From Tetradesmus obliquus (Eukaryota; Chlorophyta; Chlorophyceae; Sphaeropleales; Scenedesmaceae), in the NCBI GenBank assembly GCA_030272155.1, contig CP126191.1:7276501-7340500 (forward strand): DNA of 64,000 bases, in the 5' to 3' direction. Of the stretch, positions 21,342 to 33,500 are shown one piece after another. A model generated the notes under the pieces. That model was not told where the DNA came from and searched no databases. It saw nothing but the letters and a program-made list of their open reading frames with translations. Each line of letters starts with the position of its first letter. Position 1 is the first letter of the stretch. The position numbers and the translations under genes are program-made.

Positions 21342-24300
21342 CTACTCATCATTCTGTGGCAGCAGCCGTGCTAGACCAGCGAGTGTAGCTGACCAGGACA
21401 GCGATGACATGCTGGTGCCGACATCACTAGCGGCGTCCGCAGCAGCTGCTGCCCGGCTGGCTTCAGCGGAGAGCGGCTGATCCCCCATCAGCTGTTCCTC
21501 GTACTGCGACAGCTGCTGCAGTAGGCTCTCCAGCTCCTCACTCGTGGCTGCAATCAGCAACCAACACAGACGGTCAGCGTTTGCAATGTTGGTGTAAAGC
21601 ACAGCAGCATCACATGCTGCAAGTCAGGCACAGGATCACTGCATCATGTTGCATGCTGGCTGCCCAAGGTGCAGCTGCACACCCACCTGATGAGGACTGG
21701 CGCAGCTCAGCCGACACCCTGCCACTTGGGTCCAAGCCTGCCCTGCTGCCGCTGCTGCTGCCCAGCCGGCCCAATCCACCAGCAGGCGCAGGGCCAGCCT
21801 CAGAGCCTGACGATGATGCTCGGCTGCTGCTGGTGCTGCTCCGCAGCCCACCCTCAGCTGCCGCGGCCCGCAGGGCAGCTGCAGCTGCTGCTGCGCTGGT
21901 GCCTTCAGCACCTTGCTCCACGCTGCTGCCCCTGCTGACGTCGGCGGTCCTGGCCCTGCTCCTGATGCCCAACATGGGTGTCTCCCGCTCCACTGGGCCT
22001 GCAGCACTGCTGGTAGCTGCTGGCGCATCAAAGGACAGCGACTTGGAGCTGGGCCGCGAGGCTGAGCTGTGCTGGGTGCTGCTGGAGGAGCTGGTGATGC
22101 GGCCCAGCACCACTTGCCCTGCAGGATAGCAGCGCAGGGCGTGTAGCAGCAAGGGACAGCAAGAAACAGCATGGAGGCTTCTGGTTCCTTGCTTGGCAGG
22201 TGCCATGCCTGCACATTTGGCTGCAAGGTGTTGGGGCGGGACATTGCTGTACTGGTGGGACAGTGAAACAGACATAACTCGATGATATGCATACTCACCA
22301 GCAGGGGCTCCACTTCCTTCAGGCACTCCCAGCAGCACCGGCTCATACAGGCCATACGCAGCGTCTGCGTGCTGCTGCTCTGCTGCTGCAGCACCAGCTC
22401 CTGCAGCTGGTGTGTGGCTGGGTGAGCTTGTGCCAGTGCCAGGTGTGGATGAAGCAGTGAGGAATGATGATGCTGTGCCTGGGCTGTCAGCCAGTGCGCT
22501 CAGTCCAGAGAGGGGGCTGACGTCTTGCTGCTGCTGCTGGTTGAAGCTCTTGCCTGAGCTGCTGTTGCTGCCACTGCTTGCAGTCTCACTGCCTTGCGGC
22601 ACAGCCTTCAAAACAGTGCAAGTCAGACAGTGCAAGTCAGTCAGCACAGCAGCCAGCCGCCCTATGCTTGCAAGGAGGGTTGGCGCCAAACGGGTGCTGC
22701 AGCAAGCACAAGACACAGTGCAAAAGGTGCACGCTGTTGGGTGATATGGTTTCGTGCAGTTCTGCTTGAGTTGCAGCCTACTATCCTGGACAGCAGGTTG
22801 AGGCCGCCCTCACCTGCAGTGCTTGCTGCAAGCCCCTGACAGCCCTGCCCCGGCGCGTGAGTGGACCCAGTCCTGCTGCTGCCAGCTGGGCAGCAGGCGG
22901 GCTGCGTGGGCTGGACACCCCCGCTTCCCGCAGCCTTGCAGCTACCCTGCTTGCTGCTGCGTAGCGCCGCGCAGGACTGCTTGCACTGCTGGAGGGTGAC
23001 GCTGCAGCACTGCCTGCCCTGGGCTGGCCCCTGGTGGGTGATGCTGTGCTGCTGGCGCTCCGCTGAGTGTCAGCGAAGCCAGCCACACCAGCTGCTGTAT
23101 GCGGCTCCTCCAGCACCGTCTTCAGGCGGGCAGCAGCGGCGGCGGCAAGCAATTGCTGCTGCTGTTGCTGTGCGGCAAGCCTTGCTTGTGCGAGCTGCTG
23201 GCGCGCGCGCAGCTCGGCAGCTGCCTTGTAGCTCATCTCCAGCTGCACCTGTGCCTCTGTCTCTGCCAGCAGCTGCTCCAGCTCCTGTGAGACGTTCAGG
23301 CTGCCCACAGACGACGAGGCAGGCCTGCTGCTGCTGCCTGAGGCAGTGGCTGATGCAGTGCCTGGCGCTGCTGATGCAGACACCGCGCCCTGCCTGCTGC
23401 CCTGCTCTTCTTGCAGCTCTGCTGCCACACTGCTGTAGGCTGCAGCCCACCCAAGCTTTGCACCAGCAGCTGGCTCTGTTGCGCCCGTTCTCCTGTCAAC
23501 AACAGGCTGCTCCTGTGCTGCTGCAGCAGCAAGGGCCGCAGCAGCGCTGGCGGCATCAGCTGCAAGTGCTGCTGCTGGGACTGCTGTGCTTGACTGCAAA
23601 TGAGCAGTGATGGCTGCAAGCCTGGCCTCCAAGCTGCCAGCAGCACTATGGGGCCTGCCTGCTGCAGCGGCAGCAGCTGCTGCAGCTCCAGCCAGTGGTG
23701 CTGTCCTTGCAGGAGAGCCGGGCCGGCCAGGCACACCTGCTGCTGCTGCAGCTGCTGCTGCCGCAGTGGTTTCCTTCAGCACTGCTGTGACTTTGTCATG
23801 GGTGCGCTGGTCCTGCAAGCGTGGCACGGCAGGAAGCACAAGTCAGGTCCACTTTCAGTATATGTTTTTTCGAAGCATACATGCAGAAACAAGCACCTTG
23901 GCACAGCGACAATTTCAAGTTGCAATAAAAAGGCGTTGGCAGGTGACGCAACCACCGTGTGCACACACCTGTGCGAGCTGCTGCAGGATCTGCTCCACCT
24001 TGGCTGCATGCTCCGCATCTGCCTGCTGCAGCACCTGCTGCAGGCCAGCCAGCTGCTGCTCTGCTGCCTCCATACGCGCTGCGGCACCCAGCTCTGCTGC
24101 CGACATGTGCAGCTCTGCCTGGTGCTGCTTCAGTGCCTCCAGCTCGGCTGACACCGCTGCCATGCGCTGCTGCTGTTGGTCTGAGAACCTGCAAGCCGGC
24201 AGGCCAGTGCAGGTTGATTTGAAGTGTTGGTTTCACCACAACGCAACAGTCAAATTAAAATTGCAGCAGCACACATGACGTATAAGCTGTTGTGTGCCTG

Positions 24301-27300
24301 GCAGCCTCACGTTTCTGCTTAGGCATGCTGCCGCATCTGGCCCTGCCTGTGGTCAAGCCTTACTTGTTGACATCGGTCAATTTAGGTGCTATGCACCTGC
24401 GCATTGTTGTGTTGCTGAGGCATGCTGCCGCATCTGGCCCTGCCTGTGGTCAAGCCATCAAAGTGGCTTGCTGAATGGTGTGTACATGATGCACTTGTGA
24501 AACAACAATGCCGTAACTGGCCGCTGCCTCTCAGCACTCACTGCTTCTGCTGCTCCTGCGCCTTCTGTGCGATGGCAGCCTGGCCGGCTGCTGCCAGCAC
24601 AGCCTGGCGCTCAGCCTGCAGCTGCAGCTGCGTGGCCGTCATCTGCGCCTCATCCTCCGCCAGCTGGCGCAGCCTGCGCTGGCTCTCAACCTGCAGGGGC
24701 AGAGCCAAACCACCGCGTTGCACACATAGGAACACGCCACTTGTGCATCAAAACTGCTGCTGGGGACGCGAACACCACACTTTCTTGCCCTAGCTAACAC
24801 GCAGCCTGAAACACGTCCGCATGAACATGATTGCTTGATTTCTTGGTCGCTGAACGGCGCACAGTGCTGCTTTGCCGTAAGCCCGCCACCTCACCTTGAG
24901 CAGCTCCTGCCGCTCCTGCAGCTCTTGTGCGAGCAGCAGGCCCTTGGCAGCCTGTCGTGCAGCCTCTTGCTCAGCAGCAGCCACCAGCCGTGCACGCCGC
25001 GCAGCCTCATGCTGCTGCTTCAGTGCACGAGCCTCATCCTGGGCCTGCCACTCTGCTGCCTTGCGTGCCTGCTCAGCTGCCAAGGCTGCGGCTTGCGCGG
25101 CAGCAGCATCTTGCAGCGCTGATGTGCCTGCAGCTGCCAGCTCGTCCTGCTGCAGGGCCCACAGGCGCTGCTGCGCCTGGAAGTCCAGAGCCTGATGTGT
25201 CAACACGAGCGGCGGCACCACAGCGACACATGTTTGCAAGCAGCTCTCTTAACTTTAAAAGGGCGGGCAGCAGGTACTTGCCGCGCCAATAACATCAGCG
25301 TTTGCACATAAGCCACCTTGCTTCATGCCATGTCTGCTGTTTCTCTGCTTTTTGGACAACAACTTAGCCTGCTTGATGGCTGTTGGCTGCAGTGACATCT
25401 GCCACATGTGCCGCTCATGCCTCACCTTGAGGTCTTCCTCCTCCTGCTTGGCCTTCAGCGCAGCAGCGGCCTGGCGCCGCTTGTGGTCCAGCTCCGACTT
25501 GAGCCCAGCCAGCTCCGACTGCCACTCAGCGCGCAGCAGCGACACACTCGCCTGCAGCAACAAGTGGCGCACACCATCCATTACGTACCCAGGCGCCTCA
25601 TGCTGCAAGACGTTAACAGGAATCGTCCCACCGTACACCCTGTTTGTTTTAGTTCAGTGCTCTCATAGCCGGCAGGTGCAACATTCAAATATAAGCATAC
25701 ATATCACGCCATTTTTCCTGAGCAGCAGTGTAGTGCTGGACATCGCTCACTGCATGCATCCTTCCAGGGCATTTGGTGAATGTGATGGCACTGCCGCATG
25801 TTGCCGCTGCTGCGGCTGCCGCACCTGGTGCGCCTCCTCCACCAGCCGTATCTGCTTCAGCTTCTCCTCCTTGGCCCTGTCATCCAGCCGGGAGGCAGCA
25901 GCAGCCATTGCATCATCTATGCTATGCAGCGCGGCCCGCCGCTGCGCATCCAGCGCCGCCAGCTGCTGCCGCTGCGCAGTGAGGGCAGCAGAGTCGTACG
26001 CTACCTGCTTGCTGCGCTGCTCCAGCTCAGCCACCACCTGCGCAGCAACAGCAGCAGCAGCAGCAGCTTATTCCACAGCCAAGGCGCGAGCTCAGCCATC
26101 CTTCTGTTTGGTAAAGGCCTCGAACAAGCAGTTGCTGCAAGCAACCAATACAGTTCCAACAGCCGACTTGAAGCAGCTCATGCACAGCCACATGCTGCCC
26201 GTTAGCCATGCTGCCTGCTCACGCATCTGCTCAATATTGTTCTTGGGTGACTTGCCCAAGCACACCGGCTGTGGCCCCTCACCCTGCGCCTGCGCAGCAG
26301 TGCGTCTTCAGCCTCCTGAATGCGCCGCCGCTCCATCTGCTGCAGCTCAACCGACCCAACAGGGTACTCGTTGAACACAGGGTAGGCGGCACCATCAGCG
26401 GCAGCTGGCAGGGGGCTGAACGTAGCCAGGCCCAGCTGCGCATACTGCGGTGTGCTCTGCTGCAACTTGTACGCTTGCTTGACAACCTGCATGCACATGT
26501 CAGTGATAGGTGACAGTGTCTTCCTTAGTACGAGTGAATTTTGTCATTGACTCACACACTCCGCCCAGATACTTCAGTAGTGCCTGGTGGCAGTGAGTGG
26601 CGCACTGCAGCGTGCACACCACACGTCCAAGTGCGCACCTTTCCTGCAACATGCTTCACGCACCTGGTAGCGGCATGGCAATGGCCTTTCAGCAGCACGC
26701 ATCTGGGGATGCCTTTTCAGCACAGCTCACCTTCTGCATGTCCACTGGGGGCCGGCTCTCCAGCAGCCGCTGCAGCTGCGCCTCATCTTGCACAGCCAGC
26801 AGTGGCTGGCGCAGCGTGATGAGGTAGCTGGCCAGCAGCTGGTACAGGAAGCCGGGGCCTGCTGGCGCTGCCAGGCAGTGGTCCCACAGCACCTGCCAGT
26901 CAGCTTGGCTGGGCAGCACGTCCGACAGTGCCCCTGACAGCTGCTGCCAGAGCTGCTGCAGCAGCGGCACACCCAGCTGCTGCAGGTGAGCGCCCAGCTC
27001 CAGGTTGTGCTGAGACAGCAGCAGCTGCAGCACAGCAGTAGCAAGGCGTGGTTTGGTCGACAGCACCTCAGTTGCCGCATTGCTTGTATAAAGAGTTCTC
27101 CTTCTGCTGGCAGTTCCAAAGCATCCAGGTGGCAATCGACATGCTATTTTCACATGCGGGAGGGGCCAGTCAGCTGTGAAGGCTGGTACTTGGCCGGCAC
27201 AAACTTCCCCCAACCGCCACGCACACGTCCGGAACACCTCAACTCACCAGGAAGCGCCGTAGCAGTGGCAGTGGTGGGTTGGGGAACAGCTCAAACCAGC

Positions 27301-29754
27301 CACTGCACCAGTTGAGCAGCAGCGTTGCCACCAGCTCGAAGGCTGCCTCAGCCTTGGTGCCATACAGCTTGACAAAGGGGAACACAAAGCGCGGCAGGAA
27401 GCCAGCCTCGGCTGCAGACACATGGAGACAGCGGCAGTAGCACATGTTGTGGCGGTTGCACTGCGCCGCCGCTGATTCTGCAGCAGTTGGTGTGCCACCA
27501 CGCACTGCCAGCTCCACGATTTACATGGACATGCACATACAGTCCAGCTAGCCCCATCTGTAGCCTGCTCACCAAACAGAGGGCACCAGTGCGCCAGCTG
27601 TGACAGGCAGGCCTGTAGCCTGACCGCCTGTGTGTTCCTGGTGCCGCCAGGCAGCTGCTGCGCCAGGTCCCTGTAGGCGGGATGCACCCCCTTGTCCTGT
27701 AGCAGGCTGAAGGCTGCTGTGTTGTGCGGCAGCCTCAGCAGGTGGTCCCTGCAGGGGTGCATGTGCTGGCAGTGGTGGCTCTATGTCTAGCAGTGTGGTA
27801 TACGATGATTAATGCGCTGTTGAACCACAGCAACTGTGTGTGACACTAGTTTGCAGGAAGCGATCTGGAAGCAAGCTGGCGGAGTCGCGCCTATGATGCT
27901 GGGGCAAGGCAGTCACGCATGACACGAGCTCACCAGATCAGCTGCCTGTAGTGCGCAGGGAACTCTCCATACGCAGACAGCATGTCCTGCAGCTTGCGCT
28001 TGTTCAGCGCAACAGCTGGTGCATCCAGCGCCGACACACGCAGCTGCCCAGGCACTGCCAAGCCTGCCTGCGCTTTGCCGCTGCTGTTACCACTGGCATC
28101 CTTGCTGCGCTGCTTCGCTGCCTTGGCGGCCTGTCCTGCAGCCTTGGCTGGGACGTTGACCACATCTGACAGAACTGCAACAGGAGCACGCAGCACATCA
28201 GTGCTTGCCCCAACTTTGCTGCCTGTGCGGCTGCTGGTTACCAGGACACCGGCACCAGCAGGCAGTTGCTGAAGCTGTGCCTCTTCCAGCCGCTGCACTT
28301 GTTGTGCAGGGCTGCTGTGTTGCTGGGCACCTCTCCTGACAGCTGCCAGGTCATAGACGCGCGCCAAGCCGTCACTGCACACCACTGCCATGCTGTTGGC
28401 GCGTGCATCCATGCTGAAGCAGCAGGCCCTGCTGCCTGGGGATGACAGGCGCAGTGCTGCAGTGAAGCGGGCTGCATGCAGGTCCACGAACGTGATGCTG
28501 CCATCGCTGGCAAGCACTGCAGGGGCACACATGCACAAGTAGCACACAGTACGTGAGGGCGGACGCATCGCATGCAAGCATGGCAACTGCAGGGCTGCTA
28601 CATTTGCAGGACTTGGAACAATAACAAACTGTTCAGCTGCTGCAGTGGTGTCTTATTCCAAACGAAACTAGATCCATGCAACAAACAGATAGTGCGCGAT
28701 TGCTTGGGCTCGCATGCACAGCCTCTGCCTACCTGCAACTGAGCTGCTGTCCGGCAGCAGCTGCACCTGCGCGATGCCATACAGCTCCTGTGGCAGCAGC
28801 AACGCATGCACTAACCGCAGCTGCTGCAGGCTGTATACCAGCAGCAGTGCCGGCGTGCGGCAGCCCACCAGCAGCCACTGCTCGTCAGCGCTGATGCTGA
28901 GGCAGCTGGGGGTGAAGCGGCACTGCTGCTGCCCGCATGGCGTCTGCAGCCTGGCCACCTCCCGCAGCTCCCGTGTGCTCCACAGCACTATGTCTCCGGA
29001 TGCTGCCGCTGCTGCTATCAGGTTGCCTGGTGGCGAGAACGCTGCCACACTGGAGCCGTAGGGTGCACCGCTCAGCATGCGCCGCTGGCGGAACGTCTGT
29101 GTGGTTGCAGCCAGGCAGCGGCAGAAGGGCATGTTGCGCGCCGCTGTTAGCCCCAGGTTGCATAGTGCGGCGCTTAAAAGCAGCACAGCAGGCTGGTGTC
29201 CCTTGGCATTGCTAAGTCCACTTTCAGGCTTATTACATCAGCAGTGGTGCATGCTGTCAACACGCCATCATGAAGCAGCAGCACCTCACCTGCATGTCCC
29301 ACAGCAGCACAGCATCCGCTGATGCTGACAGCAGCTGCTCAGTGTCTGACTTGGTGGACAAGCTGACAACTGCTGCTCTGTGTCCAGGCAGCTTGGCCAG
29401 GCGTGCATTGCTGCTGGAGATGTCGAAGCAGTGGATGTCACCGCTGCTGCAGCCCACAAACAGTCGCCTGCTCAACCTGGCCATGAATGCTGCGGAAGTA
29501 CCCGCGCTGGGCAAGGTGTCTAGAAGCGTGTAGCGCTGCTTGTTCAGGTGCAGTGCATACACAGCACCGCAGTCTGTGACCAAGCCAAGCGCATCTGCAT
29601 CTGGAGCAAACGCACAGGCAGTACAGCGCTGCGGTGCCGCCTTGTTGCTGCCGCTTGACAGCACACGCACTGTCAGCACTAGGCCGTGTTCGTTGGGTGA
29701 CTGAGGCTGTTGGAGCCTGCCCACTTTCCCCACTAGCTCAGCTGTTGGGGGCAT
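21342..29754 (-). CDS. TBC1D31: TBC1D31 (WDR67) orthologue: WD40, TBC and coiled coil
   Basis: Sixteen exons: 29290-29754, 28733-29096, 27934-28516, 27573-27748, 27248-27411, 26731-27024, 26283-26486, 25825-26037, 25426-25551, 24895-25191, 24542-24690, 23969-24188, 22814-23812, 22299-22605, 21687-22118, 21342-21547, 1732 residues, in frame throughout. Order: N-terminal WD40 repeats (LFVGCSSGDIHCFD, SASADAVLLWD, AAASGDIVLWS, ASDGSITFVD); a TBC domain (YGEFPAHYRQLIW, HNTAAFSLLQDKG, FVFPFVKLYGTKAEAAFELV, WFELFPNPP); then YPVFNEYP and a long Ala/Gln/Glu-rich coiled coil; a Ser/Ala-rich tail. This order and these motifs match animal TBC1D31, a centriolar-satellite and basal-body protein needed for ciliogenesis. 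As in that family I see no classical Arg/Gln fingers, so Rab-GAP activity is doubtful. The C-terminal ~600 residues are low-complexity and look longer than in animals. The start at 29754 fits the animal N terminus. Confidence 0.93.
24321..24456. repeat. 39-bp direct repeat, 97-bp period, in a TBC1D31 intron
   Basis: The 39 bases 24321-24359 (starting aggcatgctgccgcatctgg) recur exactly at 24418-24456. Both lie in the intron between TBC1D31 exons 11 and 12. The intervening 58 bp are unique. Confidence 0.9.
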
Positions 29755-30501
29755 GTTGCTGTATGGTGCTGCTGCCCTGACCTGGGCAACAACAGTCTGG
29801 ACAGGGCTAGCTCAAGCAATGCCTGATTTCAAGCGCTTGACGTGTCGTATTATTTGTGTCAATTACAAATGGAATCACTAGAGAATAATAAGTAGTAATC
29901 AGCCCCGTCACGATTGCCACTTCCCATCGACAAGTACCCGGTGCTCAGACAGACAGTCCCACAACGACATCAAAAAGCATTCCAGTAACAAGATTACAGC
30001 TGCACAAGAATCTTTATTGACGGCGTTCCGCAACGACTCAGGTCGCCCACCTGACAATATTTCGAACGCAAAACAGCACAGAACCACAGGCAGGAGCCCA
30101 CCAACAATCATGCGGTGCAGAGCTTCTCAGTTCGCCTAAGCATGCTGCATCACCCACCACATGAGCAGCATCGTATGCACACAGGAACCTCTCAAACACA
30201 GGCGCCCAAGCCCCCTCTCTGCCCCTCTGCGCAACGACAGTGTCGCACTGTCAGTCACTGCCTATGGGGGCTGGCAACAGGCGAGACGTGCTCTCGACAG
30301 GTGTTGGGTTTAAAAAAACTCAGCAGCAAGCAATTGCCATGCACTGAAACTTGAATGACCCCCACCCCCCTCCCCACTGTCCACGAATCCCACCAGATCA
30401 CCGCCCGCAGCCGCAAGCGCGCTGCAGCTGCCAGCTATAGCCACTGCAGCTCCCTGCTGTGCTTGCTGCTGCTACTGCTTCAGCAGGCAAGACGAAAGCC
30501 A
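29755..30501. other. TBC1D31 upstream region and LRR-DUF506 3' UTR
   Basis: About 750 bp without a gene between two minus-strand genes. TTACA at 29994-29998 is a candidate poly(A) signal for the LRR-DUF506 gene. Around 29820-29920 the sequence is AT-rich, as expected for the TBC1D31 promoter. Confidence 0.45.
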
Positions 30502-33500
30502 CTACTGCTGGCCGCCCCTGCCACCGCCACCGCCACTGCTGCTGATTTGGCGTGACAGAGCAGTCCGCAGCTGCTGCAGCGTCATCTCAGGGTCCACCGC
30601 CACGTCCTGCGGCTGCCTGCCCAGCCACTTGTCCAGCACAGTGCTTGCATCGCGCCAGGGAGGGCAGGACATGCCCGCATCCTTGAAAGCCGTCTTGCTC
30701 TCACTGCTCAGCGCCTCCACCAGGTGCCACAGCCGCGACTCAGCCAGGCACAGCACGCTGGGCAGCACAGCCAGCACGCTTGCATACCTGCAGTCACGTG
30801 ACAGCCATTCACACGAGGAATATATATACAAGTAGCTTGCTCAAACAGGAAGGCCATAAGCACCCTTGCCCAGCACCGGGTGTCATACAGCTGTCTGAAT
30901 GGCGCAGTTGTGGAGTTCTCTGAGCTAACGACCTGCACGCTACAAGAGCTCAGCGCTAGCACCCCACGCCATCAGCAACAGCGTCTGCGCACACAACAAG
31001 CTGCAGCCCTGCCCATGCCCAGCTCCGCGCACCTGTCTGTGGCGTGTGGGATCTCAAACTGCTCGCGGAAGCAGGGGTCCACAACAATGGCCGGGCTCGT
31101 CTCCATGCCTGGCTGCACCACACGGATGAAGCTGTGCCGCAGCCCAATCATTGGCGGAGGGCCCTCCTGTTGCCCAGCAGCCTGCGCCTCGCTGCTGTCA
31201 GCGCGGCAGGGGCAGCTGGTGCGCAGCGCTACCTCATAGCCGCGCTGCGCCAGCCGCAGCGCCAGCTCAGCCAGCAGGTCGTCAGAGCAGCAGCGCGGCT
31301 GCGCTTCAGGCTGCTCTGAGTCGGTGCTGCTGCTGCCGGCTGCATCATCGGCGGCTGGGCTGGCTGCGCATGCGGCCATGCTGCTGGACTGCAGCTCAGC
31401 ACACAGCTGCGAGGCCTGCAGGGTGAGCAACGCAGCAGCAAACACAACGTTGCAACACAGGATGTTCACGGCAACGCCGTCCAGGTGTGCTTGGCAGGCC
31501 CACGCATGGTGGGTGCGCTGTGTTCTGCAGGCTAGAGGAAGCACTCCACAAAGGCAAAGATGCACCCACATGCACGGACAAGAGCACCCACACGCAGGCA
31601 TGCCCTCGGGTGAACCCATGCACTGCATACATGGCATGTATTGAGGTGGCAGCAGAACAGTGCATTATGGTGCACGCATGCACCGCCCACATGTATTGAG
31701 GTGGCAGCAGAACAGTGCATTATGGTGCAGCAGAACAGTGCATTATGGTGCACGCATGCACCGCCCACAGCCGCCTCCCACCTGTGCTGCCAGGCTCTCC
31801 TCGAGTGTGTCAAGCGGCTCCGACAGTGCAGCGATGGCTGTGGCAGGCGGCAGCTGGTGCTTGTGGCGCGCAGCGCTGCGCATCACCTCATCGCTGTCTG
31901 TGAGCTCTATGTGGAACTGCAGGCTGCTGCTCTTGCGCATGTGGCCCTTGAGGCTGCTGGAGCTGGCCTGCCTGGTGGGCCTGCATAGCAGACGCACGGC
32001 ACGCACATGGTTAAATGGGACGCAAGGGACCAGCGGCATCTGACAACACATTCAACACAACAATGTACAATGACTTCGGCATCTGCTGAGCAAATTGGGC
32101 CTGGTAGCAGCCGAAATGAGTGCTACATCATTCACGCACTGACTGCACAGCAATCTGTGGGAGTTGCACAGAAACATCCACCTGTCTGCAGTGGTCTATG
32201 CTGTTTCCTACAAGAGGGCGCGGCAGAAAGCAAACAATGCAGTAACAAGCTGAGATGTTTGGCCAGCAGCCGCTGGGGGTGCTCACATCTTGTACACGCG
32301 CGTCTTGAGCACGTGCTGCACCACCTGCAGCTGCACAGTGCTGACCCGGTTGCCAGACAGCTGCAGCTTCTTGAGCGCACTGCTGGAGGCAACGGCAGCA
32401 GCCAGCGCCTCAGCACCCTCGTCGCCTGCAGGCACAGCAACCAAGCAGCACTAGTGTAAGCCGCTGAATTGCAGCACGCACTGCAGCTTGTTGTGCCCTC
32501 GCACGAGAGCTCTCGTGCGAACAGATGAGTGCTCTGGTGGCAAACAATGGCTGCACGCCATCGCCCAACAACATTTTGCACCCACAAAAGTGCAGCCAAC
32601 ACACCGTCTTTGAACAAAGGTGATGGTGGTTGTGGTGGCGGTGGCGATGCACCTGTCCCAGCTTCAACCCATGCACAGAAAAAGTGCACGCACCTATTCT
32701 GTTGTTGCTGAGCTGCAGCTCGGCCAGCGTCCTGTTGCTGTGCAGTGCCTCCGCCAGCGCGATGGCTCCTGCATCGCCTATCTTGTTGTCCGATAGGTCC
32801 AAGCACAGCAGGCTGCTGTTGCTCGCCAGCGCCTCGGCGACCAGGTCAATGCCTGGGGCAGCAGGAGAAGGGGCAGCGACAGCGTAATGTCAAAATTTTG
32901 AGCGAAAAAACCCAGCCGCCATGCACCATTCACCAATGGTTGTGTGCACAGAAAGCAAAGCCCTACCAACAAGTTGAATTTTCAGATCGACAGCATAGAG
33001 ATGGTAGCACGCAGTGACGCTGTGAATGGCAACAGCAAGCAGGCAGCAACAGCAGCAGCAGGCAGACCCTGAACGTCCCTCACCTTCGTCGCGGATGGCG
33101 TTGCCCGACAACGTCATGACCTTGATGCGCTTGTCCCTGCGCAAAAACTCGGCCACTGCTGCACAGCCCTGCTCAGACAAGCCCCACTGGGGGTAGTACA
33201 TGAACTTGTGGGGCGCGTCCTGCAGCAGGTACTGCAGGTACCTGTCTAGCTGCTCGTTGCCCGAGGGTGGCAGCTGGCCCTGCTTGAAGCTGCTGCTGCC
33301 GCTGCCGCTGACACGCGCTGGAGGCCTGGCAGCATCAGGCACTGCAGCCACCAACTGCCCTGCAGGCACCTTTAAGTTGCCTTGCCTTGCTTTTGTTTCC
33401 TGCTGCTGGTGCTGCTTGTGCTGCTGCTGCTGTTGCTCCTGCTGCTGGTGCTGCTGCTGCGCCTGCTTATCCCCTAGAAGCCATCGTACTTTGGGGATTG

